Source: Ardenticatenaceae bacterium
GTDB lineage: Bacteria > Chloroflexota > Anaerolineae > Promineifilales > Promineifilaceae
NCBI GenBank assembly: GCA_020634245.1
Contig: JACKCC010000017.1
Span: forward strand, 117,777-181,776
Length of the DNA: 64,000 nucleotides
Direction of reading: 5' to 3'
The notes beneath the pieces were generated by a model. It saw nothing but the letters and a program-made list of their open reading frames with translations. It had not been told where the DNA came from and did no database searches. Positions 53,975 through 62,190 of the stretch are shown one piece after another; position 1 is the stretch's first letter, and each line of letters opens with the position of its first letter. The position numbers and the translations under genes are program-made.

Positions 53975-53982
53975 CAAAAAAA

Positions 53983-54036
53983 TTGATGATTGATGATTGA
54001 TGATTGGTGCGGAAACACCATAATCATTAATCATCA
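53983..54036. repeat. TGATGAT tandem and inverted repeat
   Basis: TGATGATTGATGATTGATGA is followed, after GGTGCGGAAACACC, by ATCATTAATCATCAATC, so the stretch can fold into a long imperfect hairpin between the M23 lipoprotein and ABC genes. Confidence 0.5.
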
Positions 54037-54040
54037 ATCT

Positions 54041-55246
54041 TCAGTCATCCCCCTCCAATGTCGGTGAAATGGGCAAAGTGGTGGTGATAACGGCCGTTTC
54101 CGGCGTCATCGTTGGCTCTGGCGTGGGCGTGGGAATAAACTCAAACTCGGTAGCTATCACCTCAAAACTGGTCTGCCCCGGCTTAATTGTCACTTCGCGC
54201 CGGTAAGTAACCAGATCAAACAAACCGGTGACCGTCACGTCCAAAATATAATCCCCGGCCGGCAAGTCACCAACCACAAAATTCTCCCGCCACACCGGGT
54301 CCGATTTGACCACCAAATCATAAGTCAACTGTTTGCGCACCGGCGCATCCACGTTGACCGGCGTCAGCACCACCGACGCGCCGGGAATCAATTCGCCTCG
54401 CCGATCGACCAAACGCCCGGCCAGCGTGCCCCAGCCCTCGTACGGAGCCAACCACAACGCCGGATTGCGGGCATCGTTGTAATTATTCGTCCCCAGGCGT
54501 ACTTCAAAATGCAAATGGGAATCAGTCACTTCACCGGAACGGCCAACCCCGGCAATCAACTGACCCTGCTCTACATGGTCGCCGGCCTGCACAAACAACT
54601 CCAGCGTGTGCGCGTACAGCGTGAACACATCCAGTCCCTGCCACTGCCAATCATGCTGGATGACGACGGTGTTGCCGTAATAATTAACGCCGTTGCGCGG
54701 GCTGGGGAGCGGTCCGGCATAAATCACCGTGCCGCTGGCAGCAGCGACAATGGTCGTGCCAGTGGGATTGGGAAAATCGATGCCGTGGTGGATGCGGTAG
54801 GGAGCCAGCTCAGGGACGAGAACGTCGTTGCCAAAAGGATACCATTCCAAATCGTAGGTGCGGCGGTTGGAAGGCAACGGCCGTTGCAGCCAATAATGGT
54901 CGTCGGGATTGATCGAAAGCGGCACATCATAGGGCGGCGGGCGCAATTCGGCCGGAACTGAAGGGCCGGCATCGCGCACAAAATTCTGCTGCGCCTGCCC
55001 CGGTTTGATACCGCTGCCCTCCGGTGTAGGCGGCAGAAGAGTCGCCGTCGCGCCAAACAGAATTACGCCGCCCGTTCCGCCATCGCGCAGCACCGGCTCC
55101 AGCGTCGTTGGCGTCGCTGTCAGCAAATCGGGCGCGGCAGCAACGGGCAAAAGTGTCGGCGGGGCAGCATCGGTGGGAGTGCAGCCTACCAGGAGCAAAA
55201 AGAAAAGGAGCATGGGAGCAAGAGAGTAGAGGAGATTACGTTTCAC
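54041..55246 (-). CDS. M23-family metallopeptidase lipoprotein
   Basis: A 401-residue exported protein. The signal peptide ends in lipobox LVGC (Cys about residue 22). The LytM/M23 domain (about residues 150-270) carries the zinc ligands in HHGIDFP and the HLHFEV motif, so the catalytic site looks complete. A carboxypeptidase-regulatory-like beta domain (LAGRLVDRRGELIPGA) follows, then a Pro/Thr-rich tail. It probably cuts peptidoglycan cross-links at the cell surface. Confidence 0.88.
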   Translation of the reverse strand: MKRNLLYSLAPMLLFFLLLVGCTPTDAAPPTLLPVAAAPDLLTATPTTLEPVLRDGGTGGVILFGATATLLPPTPEGSGIKPGQAQQNFVRDAGPSVPAELRPPPYDVPLSINPDDHYWLQRPLPSNRRTYDLEWYPFGNDVLVPELAPYRIHHGIDFPNPTGTTIVAAASGTVIYAGPLPSPRNGVNYYGNTVVIQHDWQWQGLDVFTLYAHTLELFVQAGDHVEQGQLIAGVGRSGEVTDSHLHFEVRLGTNNYNDARNPALWLAPYEGWGTLAGRLVDRRGELIPGASVVLTPVNVDAPVRKQLTYDLVVKSDPVWRENFVVGDLPAGDYILDVTVTGLFDLVTYRREVTIKPGQTSFEVIATEFEFIPTPTPEPTMTPETAVITTTLPISPTLEGDD

Positions 55247-55249
55247 GGA

Positions 55250-57499
55250 TTACGGATTACCGAATACGGCCGCAAACTCCCCAACCGTATACAATTCCAG
55301 CATCGCCTCTTCCCAGGTTAAATCCTGCCGATTTTCGAAATGCCAGAAATTGATAGCCGGGAAATAAGCCCGCCAATTGGAGGTGGCCGGGACACGCTGC
55401 CAGCCATAATCGGTGGCCAATGCCGTAAAATCGACGTAGTAGCCGGGGGGAATACTGTCTTTCACTTTGCCGCCCTCGTCGTAAAAACGAGGTTCGTCAC
55501 CGTAGCGAGCCTGGAAATCCCACGGGAGGGAGCGCAGTGGTTCGCCCTGGCTGCCATCCTGCGCTTCGGTTTTGATGAAAACGCGCCAGTACGTTTCTGT
55601 CCCCACATTTTCGCGTACCACCTCCACTCGTGGCTCAAAAGCTAACGCCTCACGGTAGTAAAAATCAAAAGCGCGCCCCGCCTTGTTCCACGATTGGGCC
55701 GATTGGCCGGGCAGCGGCCGGGCGTCGATAGGTTCAAACATATTGTCCAGTTGGGCCAAAAAGTCCCAGCCGGCTTCGGCCATGACTCGCTGGCGCAAAG
55801 TTGTGAAGGATTGGTCCACCTGATCGCTCAAATAAGGCGACGGCGCGTTGACGGGCAGCTCATACAGTAGTTGGGAGGCTTCCTTTTCAGCACTGTCGGC
55901 TACTTTGGCGACAGCTTCAATGAAAAGCGGCTGATCGTCAGCCGGTTCAACCTGGCGCACAGCAGCTACCATCTCCGGTGTCAGGCTGACGGCAAACCAA
56001 CTCGGCTGGGAAAGACGGCCGTTGCCCACAAACACTTGCGGCGAAACTCCCCAGCTTTCCGGGCTGCCGGTGAACAAATAATCCTGCCCGTTCCGGCTGT
56101 AGACAAAAACCAGCGACTGGCTGTCCGGCGACCAGGCCGGATCGCGCCCCTGATCGCCCAGGCTGACTGCCGGACCAGATGGATTAACGCCATCGCGCAG
56201 CGGCAGGGCATACAACAATGGAAAATCAGCGCGATCATCGCTGTAGGCCAGGAAACGGCCGTTAGGCGCAAACACCGGATGCGATTCGTAAATATCGGGC
56301 GAACGGGTCAGGTTAACGGCCGTTTCATCCGACACCGCATCCAACGACAGCATGAAGATATCCGGACCGCCACCGCGCCAACTGACAAAAGCGATGTGCC
56401 GCCCCTGCGGTGACCAAACCGGAGCAAAATCCAACGCCGGGTCCTCAGTCAGCCGGTACGGGCCGTCGCTGCCGTCGGCTTTAACAATATAAATGTCAAA
56501 ATTTTGCGCCTGGTACGATTCATACACCAGCCATTGGCCGTCCGGCGACCAGGAAGGCGAACTATCAAACGCCAGATCATGGGTAACCCGGCGCAGGCGG
56601 CCAGCTGGGAAATTGTAAACGTACAACTCCCAATTGCCATCGCGATGTGAACTGAAAGCCAGTTCCTGACCGTCCGGACTCCAGACCGGATCACGATCCA
56701 CAGCAGGATGGCTGGTCAGGCGTACTGGTTCAGCCTGCCCCACCGGCAAAATGTAAATGTCGCTGTTACCGTTCACGTCCTGCACAAAGGCCAGGCTGCC
56801 GCCGCTGCCGGTCGGGTCTGGCGTCGCCCAGGGCGTTAACTGCACCGGGATCGTTGGGCGCGGCGTGGGGGTGACCGGTCCAGGCGTGGAAGTTACCTCG
56901 ATGATACGCGTCTGTACTACCCCGGCAGCAACCTGATCCGGCTGCTGTTCTTGCAGGGTAGCGAAGCTAACCACCAACACGATGCCCACGCTGGCCAATG
57001 CGGTAATCCAGCGCATACGGCGGGCATAGGGGTCAGGGATTCGCGGGGCGGTAACGGCCGTTTTCGGGGGTCTGGGCCGCCGCCAAAAGACACGCCAGCG
57101 GGCACGGCGCACGTTCCAGTACGATGCCCAACGGCGATTAAGTCGCTGCCGCCGGGGTTCGGTGGCCTGCCAGCGTTTACGGATAAAACCGGTGATAAGG
57201 CTGAGGAACGGCCGTACCAGTACCCGATACAACCAGGCCAGCGGCCGCCAAATGAACAGCGTCAACAACCGCCGTAACGCCAGTCCTAACCGACCCATAA
57301 AGCGCCAAATCGGCCGCAAAACCTTCTTCATCTGTCGCCACAAAAATCGGAAGGGGGCAAAAATCCAGAGGAATGGACGCCATACGGTCCAGGTCAGCAA
57401 GTTGCGGATCGCCAAACCCATCCGTCCGGTAAAACGCCACCAGCGGACGACCAGATTCAACCACAACCACCGGCCCATTCGTTTGATTAGCCTCAGCAT
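55250..57499 (-). CDS. PD40/TolB-like beta-propeller membrane protein
   Basis: A 749-residue protein. The first 170 residues are very basic with short aromatic repeats (RPFLWIFAPFRFLWRQ style) and then one membrane helix (ITALASVGIVLVVSFATL). Five or more PD40 repeats follow (DRDPVWSPDGQELAFSS and similar), forming a TolB-like propeller outside the membrane. A helical C-terminal domain of about 230 residues is unassigned. The Arg/Trp-rich cytoplasmic head is unusual. It precedes the M23 lipoprotein gene by three bases. Confidence 0.78.
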   Translation of the reverse strand: MLRLIKRMGRWLWLNLVVRWWRFTGRMGLAIRNLLTWTVWRPFLWIFAPFRFLWRQMKKVLRPIWRFMGRLGLALRRLLTLFIWRPLAWLYRVLVRPFLSLITGFIRKRWQATEPRRQRLNRRWASYWNVRRARWRVFWRRPRPPKTAVTAPRIPDPYARRMRWITALASVGIVLVVSFATLQEQQPDQVAAGVVQTRIIEVTSTPGPVTPTPRPTIPVQLTPWATPDPTGSGGSLAFVQDVNGNSDIYILPVGQAEPVRLTSHPAVDRDPVWSPDGQELAFSSHRDGNWELYVYNFPAGRLRRVTHDLAFDSSPSWSPDGQWLVYESYQAQNFDIYIVKADGSDGPYRLTEDPALDFAPVWSPQGRHIAFVSWRGGGPDIFMLSLDAVSDETAVNLTRSPDIYESHPVFAPNGRFLAYSDDRADFPLLYALPLRDGVNPSGPAVSLGDQGRDPAWSPDSQSLVFVYSRNGQDYLFTGSPESWGVSPQVFVGNGRLSQPSWFAVSLTPEMVAAVRQVEPADDQPLFIEAVAKVADSAEKEASQLLYELPVNAPSPYLSDQVDQSFTTLRQRVMAEAGWDFLAQLDNMFEPIDARPLPGQSAQSWNKAGRAFDFYYREALAFEPRVEVVRENVGTETYWRVFIKTEAQDGSQGEPLRSLPWDFQARYGDEPRFYDEGGKVKDSIPPGYYVDFTALATDYGWQRVPATSNWRAYFPAINFWHFENRQDLTWEEAMLELYTVGEFAAVFGNP

Positions 57500-57573
57500 C
57501 TCAAGGCCAGTTTAGCACGACTGTATACTATGTCAAGTTAGTCAGGCAGTCTTGTAGCCGGATTGTCTCGCAG

Positions 57574-57632
57574 TGCCAGGCACGGGGCAAATGACGATTG
57601 CAGCCACAGTTTTTGCCGCCACATGCCTGGCA
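57574..57632. terminator. TGCCAGGCA/TGCCTGGCA inverted repeat
   Basis: Nine-base perfect arms 41 bases apart, just downstream of the large glycosidase-like gene. The left arm region (GGCACGGGGCAAAT) resembles the repeats at 61031 and 61448. It may be a terminator or a third, decayed copy of that repeat. Confidence 0.4.
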
Positions 57633-57645
57633 TTAGCCAACTAAA

Positions 57646-60600
57646 TTACGCCTTTAACTCTCGGTTGCGGACGGCACGGAAAGCGGCATACACCTGCGGC
57701 TTGCGGTTGCCATTCTTGTCTAAAATACCGGCGTTGCGCATCCAATCCGTCCAGGCAAACCAGATGACGACCGGAACCTGCGCCGCATACCGGTCACCCA
57801 CCGTACTGTAAACATCCTCCAGATAATCGCCGATAGCTGCGTAAAATTGCGGTCCGATTTCATTGTCGGCAGCCACACCCAACTCGGTAATCCAGAAGGG
57901 CATATCTGGGAAGGCAGCTTTGTACTGGGCAAAAGCGTCACCTAACGTGCCGTAATGCTGCCCCCAATCAAATGGGGCGCGGGTGGCCCAGCGCGTGTAG
58001 GGATGGATGCCGATGGCGTCTACCGGCCAGGGACCGTTGATGGCTGCTTTGACCATTTGTAAATAGGCAATGCTTTTTTCCGGCCCGGTGGCCAGACCGC
58101 CAAAGACTAACGGTGATTCCAGCGATTGGCTGCGGATCGCAGCGGCGACAGCCTGCAAGATGATGGCAAATTTATCGGCCGGGATGAAAACAGAGGATGG
58201 ATTGTCGGGTATATCCCCTTCATTCCAGATTTCGTAACCCACTTTGTCGCCATAGCGGCGGTAATGGCCAGCAATTTGACCGGCCGTTTCAGCCAAATCG
58301 GCGGCGTAACTACGCCAGCCGGTATTGTGTTTCCAGGGCGTGCTGCCCCAAATTGTCTCCTGGTTGATGACGAAGAGGGTTTTGACACCCATTTTGTTGT
58401 ATTCACGCACGATGGGATCGTATTGGGCGAACGCTTTATCAAGATTACCCCGTTCGGCCACATTAACGCGGGCATCCAGCTTGAAGACGAAGCGCACCCA
58501 ATCCAAACCCTTCAGGTCGTCGTTGTCGTAGGGGTTGCTGTGCGGCGCGTCGGGATTGACGTTCATGCCGGTTTGCAAGCGGGCAGGAGCAACAACCGGG
58601 AAACCAGGAGCATGATCGGGTGGCGCAACCGGTTTGGGCTGCACGGCCGTTGCCGAACGATAAAAAATAGCCGCCATAATCGCATCACGCAGGGGGCGTC
58701 CGGCACGGCCGTACCGCGCTTTTAGTGACGCCTCTTGACCAGGCAGCAGCCAGGGATCGTTAATGCAATAATCATCACCATCTTTAGCCACAATAAGCAC
58801 CCAATGCTGGTCATTGTCGGTGTAGGGCGTGTTGCTGGTAAAATCGACCTGAATCGTCACCGGGCGGCCAGCGGCCAGACTGCTGTCAATACGAGATAAT
58901 AAATCGGGCGTCGTATTACCGGCAAATTTGCCATCATAAATAATATCTTTGTAAACATCACTCAGCGCGTTCCATTTGGTCAGGTAGCCGTTGAGGAAGC
59001 CGCCGCTGCTAACCATTGCGTGGTTTAATTGTGCGGGCGTGATGCTGCGGCCAAAGGTATTGGCCACCATCGTGAAGCAGGTTAACATACAGCCCCACTG
59101 GCCGATGGTTTTGGGCGAACCGGCGTGACCCAGCCGCGTATCAACCCACAGCGGATCGCGCTGCGACAGCGGCGGCGTGAGGGTAGCTACGGCCGTTAAC
59201 GGCACCTGAATCCGCGCATACAAAATCTCGCCAAAGAAATTGCCCCTCTCATCCTTCATGCGGAAATCGGAATAGTGCGTGCCAGTAACGAGAGGAGCGC
59301 GCATGGGCACGGAGATTTCAACTTCAGTGCCTGGTTTGGCAGCGGGCAGCGGATAAGTGGACTGGAAATTCATTGGCGTGCCGCCGGCAAATTCCAGCGT
59401 AAAGCCGGCGCCCCAGGCGCGGGTTCCGCTGTTGCGCACCCGCCACGTTTTGAGGAAATCGGTCCCGGCCTCGATTTTCATGTCGTCGGGAACGGTCACG
59501 TCAGCCACCCAACGGCCGTCACAGACACCGGTCGGGTCGGGCGGCGGCGCATCGGCAATGATGCGGGTGTAGATGATGTCGCCAAACGAGTGGCCGTCGG
59601 GGGCCTGGAAGCGCCAGTCACTAAAATAGGTTCCCGGCGTGTTGGGGGCAGTGAATTCGATGGTGATGTTGATCTGTTGACCGGGCGCGGCGGCGGGTAA
59701 CGGCCGTTCCGCCGGTGACTTGTCAAAGTCGCCCATCGCCTCACCATCAGTGTGAACAAGTTTGTATCCGCCATTCCAGGCCACCTGACCATTATTTTCG
59801 ACCAGCCAGGTTTTGGTGAATGGCTTACCGGCAGTGACGTGAGTGTCATCGGGAATAGTAACGTCGTTGATGAAACGGCCGTTGGGAACCGGGTCTGGCG
59901 CATCAACCGGCAGCGGGCCAACAATGGGCGTGGGGAAAACCGGCTCCACCTCCTCTTCAGGATCAGGCACGTCAAACCGGGCTTTGATGTTGTAATCGGT
60001 CACCGGTTTGATCAATCGTTGGGCTTTATTGGCAATACCACCAAAACCAGGCCCTAAATACCAGATGGCTGCGCCTAAAATTTCGGGGAAGCGGGCGTAA
60101 TATTCGGCCACTTCGGCAATATCCTGCATCGCCTGGGGTACGTCCGGCAGATTATCATACGTCCAACCCCATTCGGTGATGAGGACATGGGGCCGTTTGA
60201 TTTTGTGTTTATCACACACGGCATACAACTGCTCAAATCGGCCGATGTGGTCGCCGCGCATGAACCAGATGTCGTCAACCTTGAAGCAATATTCGTGTAA
60301 AGCCACGGCCGCTTTATCGGGATGCGCCTGGCATAATTCTAGATAACGCAGCATCCCATCGGTCTCCCACGACGCCTTTTCTGGCGTGCCGGAAGAAAAA
60401 CCGAAGGCGGCAAACCGGTAGCCGTCGGCCATCATGATCTGCGCGGTATGGTAAGCGAAATTGCCCAACCAATCGCCCCACTCGACTTCTTTGCGCACCT
60501 CGTTGATGGTTTCGATCCAGACCAATTTTTTATCCAGTTCCGGCGGCAGACCGGCTTTATGCCAGGCCCAATGTTTAGCGGCTGCTTCCTCAGGCGACAG

Positions 60601-60852
60601 GTTGTAATCGGGCACGTCGGGGTTGTCGATGGGTTTGCAGCCATTGTAACGGATACTGCGTCGGAACACGGCCGTATGCGGCACGGAACTCTTGCGCATC
60701 AAAACCTGGGCATCAAACAGGCCGGTCATCGAATCGGCGGCTTTGATGAAGAAAGGCACGCCAGCCGCATCCAGGCGTTTTAGATGATCGCCAATCCCGG
60801 TTGGATTACCGCCAACGCTCGTGTGAAACCCGATTTTGCTGAATGCTTTCAT
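57646..60852 (-). CDS. Multidomain protein: two glycosidase-like barrels, two NBR1-type Ig domains, C39-like peptidase domain
   Basis: A 1068-residue protein. Residues 1-290 look like a glycoside-hydrolase-type barrel (ITEWGWTYD). Two NBR1-like Ig domains follow (FINDVTIPDDTHVTAGKPF with W-x-N-G-x-W; WVADVTVPDDMKIEAGTDF). Around residues 540-700 is a C39-like papain-fold domain (WGCMLTCFTMVANTFG, then DNDQHWVLIV) with candidate Cys and His. The C-terminal 330 residues form a second barrel with NEGD and ITELG, which could hold the two catalytic Glu. No signal peptide is seen. GGAGG precedes the ATG at 60852, and a perfect 34-base palindrome lies upstream. Confidence 0.7.
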   Translation of the reverse strand: MKAFSKIGFHTSVGGNPTGIGDHLKRLDAAGVPFFIKAADSMTGLFDAQVLMRKSSVPHTAVFRRSIRYNGCKPIDNPDVPDYNLSPEEAAAKHWAWHKAGLPPELDKKLVWIETINEVRKEVEWGDWLGNFAYHTAQIMMADGYRFAAFGFSSGTPEKASWETDGMLRYLELCQAHPDKAAVALHEYCFKVDDIWFMRGDHIGRFEQLYAVCDKHKIKRPHVLITEWGWTYDNLPDVPQAMQDIAEVAEYYARFPEILGAAIWYLGPGFGGIANKAQRLIKPVTDYNIKARFDVPDPEEEVEPVFPTPIVGPLPVDAPDPVPNGRFINDVTIPDDTHVTAGKPFTKTWLVENNGQVAWNGGYKLVHTDGEAMGDFDKSPAERPLPAAAPGQQINITIEFTAPNTPGTYFSDWRFQAPDGHSFGDIIYTRIIADAPPPDPTGVCDGRWVADVTVPDDMKIEAGTDFLKTWRVRNSGTRAWGAGFTLEFAGGTPMNFQSTYPLPAAKPGTEVEISVPMRAPLVTGTHYSDFRMKDERGNFFGEILYARIQVPLTAVATLTPPLSQRDPLWVDTRLGHAGSPKTIGQWGCMLTCFTMVANTFGRSITPAQLNHAMVSSGGFLNGYLTKWNALSDVYKDIIYDGKFAGNTTPDLLSRIDSSLAAGRPVTIQVDFTSNTPYTDNDQHWVLIVAKDGDDYCINDPWLLPGQEASLKARYGRAGRPLRDAIMAAIFYRSATAVQPKPVAPPDHAPGFPVVAPARLQTGMNVNPDAPHSNPYDNDDLKGLDWVRFVFKLDARVNVAERGNLDKAFAQYDPIVREYNKMGVKTLFVINQETIWGSTPWKHNTGWRSYAADLAETAGQIAGHYRRYGDKVGYEIWNEGDIPDNPSSVFIPADKFAIILQAVAAAIRSQSLESPLVFGGLATGPEKSIAYLQMVKAAINGPWPVDAIGIHPYTRWATRAPFDWGQHYGTLGDAFAQYKAAFPDMPFWITELGVAADNEIGPQFYAAIGDYLEDVYSTVGDRYAAQVPVVIWFAWTDWMRNAGILDKNGNRKPQVYAAFRAVRNRELKA

Positions 60853-60881
60853 GTCTCTACCTCCAGGAAACTCGTTGGACA

Positions 60882-60915
60882 ATTTTCCCGGAAACTTCAA
60901 AGTTTCCGGGAAAAT
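60882..60915. promoter_or_regulatory. Perfect 34-bp palindrome upstream of the glycosidase-like gene
   Basis: ATTTTCCCGGAAACTT and AAGTTTCCGGGAAAAT are perfect 16-base arms around CA. It ends 30 bases before the start codon. It could be an operator for a dimeric regulator or an mRNA leader hairpin. The rest of 60916-61030 holds nothing I can support. Confidence 0.6.
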
Positions 60916-61030
60916 GAATGCTTAAGTTATTTGATCACTGTTCCTAAATGGCTGCCTAATGAATGATTACTGACTGTCATGCTAACAGCGTAAAAGAGAA
61001 GTCCTCGCTTGTCAACCGTCATGTAGTGTC

Positions 61031-61099
61031 AGGCACAGGGCGGCAAATCTCACTCAAACCAGGCCGTTCCGTCCTGTGTCGGGCACTTTTGATGGGCCT
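61031..61099. repeat. Approx. 68-bp dispersed repeat, copy 1
   Basis: Begins AGGCACAGGGCGGCAAATCT and ends TTTGATGGGCCT. It closely matches 61448-61515 in the same orientation. The two copies bracket the small membrane protein gene. Its inner inverted repeat is damaged compared with copy 2. Confidence 0.75.
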
Positions 61100-61427
61100 A
61101 AAAATCCCTCTTTGTAATCGCAGCCACAACAGCAATCAGGAGCAAGCCGGCTATGCCGCTCACAAGTGCGGCAGCAGCGACTTCCTTTATCACGCCCACC
61201 AGGCTGCCGGTTGAATCAACAGCTTCCAACCCAACTAGCATCCAAACGATGCTGGCCAGCGCCCCGGTAATGGCAAAGGCAAAGAAACCAATCACTGCAT
61301 TAGACAGAACCCGGCCGAGATAAGGTTCCATGTTTTTTCTGATCCGTTGGATACGGCTCAGGTTTTTGTAAAACACGACAAAAACGACAAGGCCAATAAC
61401 AAAGCTCAAAACAGTTTCTATTAACAT
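61098..61427 (-). CDS. Small four-helix membrane protein
   Basis: A protein of about 109 residues with three or four hydrophobic segments and a basic loop (RIQRIRKNME) after the first. I recognise no family. The ATG at 61427 is preferred; an earlier start at 61463 lies inside the repeat. Its stop touches copy 1 of the repeat and its upstream region is copy 2, so gene and repeats may have moved or duplicated together. Confidence 0.5.
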   Translation of the reverse strand: MLIETVLSFVIGLVVFVVFYKNLSRIQRIRKNMEPYLGRVLSNAVIGFFAFAITGALASIVWMLVGLEAVDSTGSLVGVIKEVAAAALVSGIAGLLLIAVVAAITKRDF

Positions 61428-61447
61428 GATGATGTCCCGAAAGTACA

Positions 61448-61515
61448 AGGCACAGGGCGGCAAATCTCACTCAAACCGGGCCATTCCGCCCTGTGCCTGG
61501 TACTTTGATGGGCTT
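61448..61515. repeat. Approx. 68-bp dispersed repeat, copy 2, with hairpin
   Basis: Same sequence as 61031-61099 with a few changes. GGCACAGGGCGG and CCGCCCTGTGCC form perfect 12-bp arms, so the copy can fold into a strong hairpin. Confidence 0.75.
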
Positions 61516-61571
61516 CCAAACGAGTAATAGGAATAGGAAACCAATTAAAACGGCAAAAAGAAAAACGTACC

Positions 61572-62153
61572 TCATTCCACAGTTTGGAAACTTTCTACGA
61601 TGCGGTAAAAATCTTCCAGATATTGATCAAATGTATCGGTCTCTGCCTGGAGGGTGATAATTATCATGTCACTCTCACGAGCGATGTACACATCCTCATT
61701 CGTTATTTCTCCATTGCCGTAACGACGCACAAACACTTGATTTCCATTGATGTAATCCCCTTCAAAACTCAATTCTTGATAAACACTGTGTGACCTGGGC
61801 ATGTTGCGATTGATGCTTTTTATCCAATCTGCTCCCCATTTCACCACATCATTCATGCTTGGATTGACAGCATCTTTTTGGCGGATACCTATCTCAAAAT
61901 AGCCAGTCCAGGAACGATATATTCGCAATTTAATTTCATCTTCTCCCTTGAAGCCGTATTCGTCATATGTTCGAGCCGACCATTTTGTTGGGTAATCAAC
62001 AGAAAAAAGATAAAGATCATTTGTTATCGTTTTCCACTCGCCTGGGGGATTCAAGTAATTCCAAAAACCCAGCACATAACTTGCGCCCAACAGCCAAACT
62101 GCAAGAAATATCACATATACCTGCCATCGGGGATAAAATTTTATATGTATCAT
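61572..62153 (-). CDS. Membrane-anchored protein of unknown function
   Basis: A 193-residue protein with one N-terminal membrane helix (residues 10-30) and a soluble outside domain resembling PsbP/DUF-type lipoprotein folds (YLFSVDYPTKWSARTY, then IIITLQAETDTFDQYLEDFYRIVESF). The pattern of a post-membrane 'sodium-level' beta domain ending in an ESF helix is common in such proteins, but function is unknown. The DNA is AT-rich and lacks ACGGCCGT. Confidence 0.55.
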   Translation of the reverse strand: MIHIKFYPRWQVYVIFLAVWLLGASYVLGFWNYLNPPGEWKTITNDLYLFSVDYPTKWSARTYDEYGFKGEDEIKLRIYRSWTGYFEIGIRQKDAVNPSMNDVVKWGADWIKSINRNMPRSHSVYQELSFEGDYINGNQVFVRRYGNGEITNEDVYIARESDMIIITLQAETDTFDQYLEDFYRIVESFQTVE

Positions 62154-62190
62154 CGGTTACTCAATGTCACTCCCAAGAACAATTAGGCAA

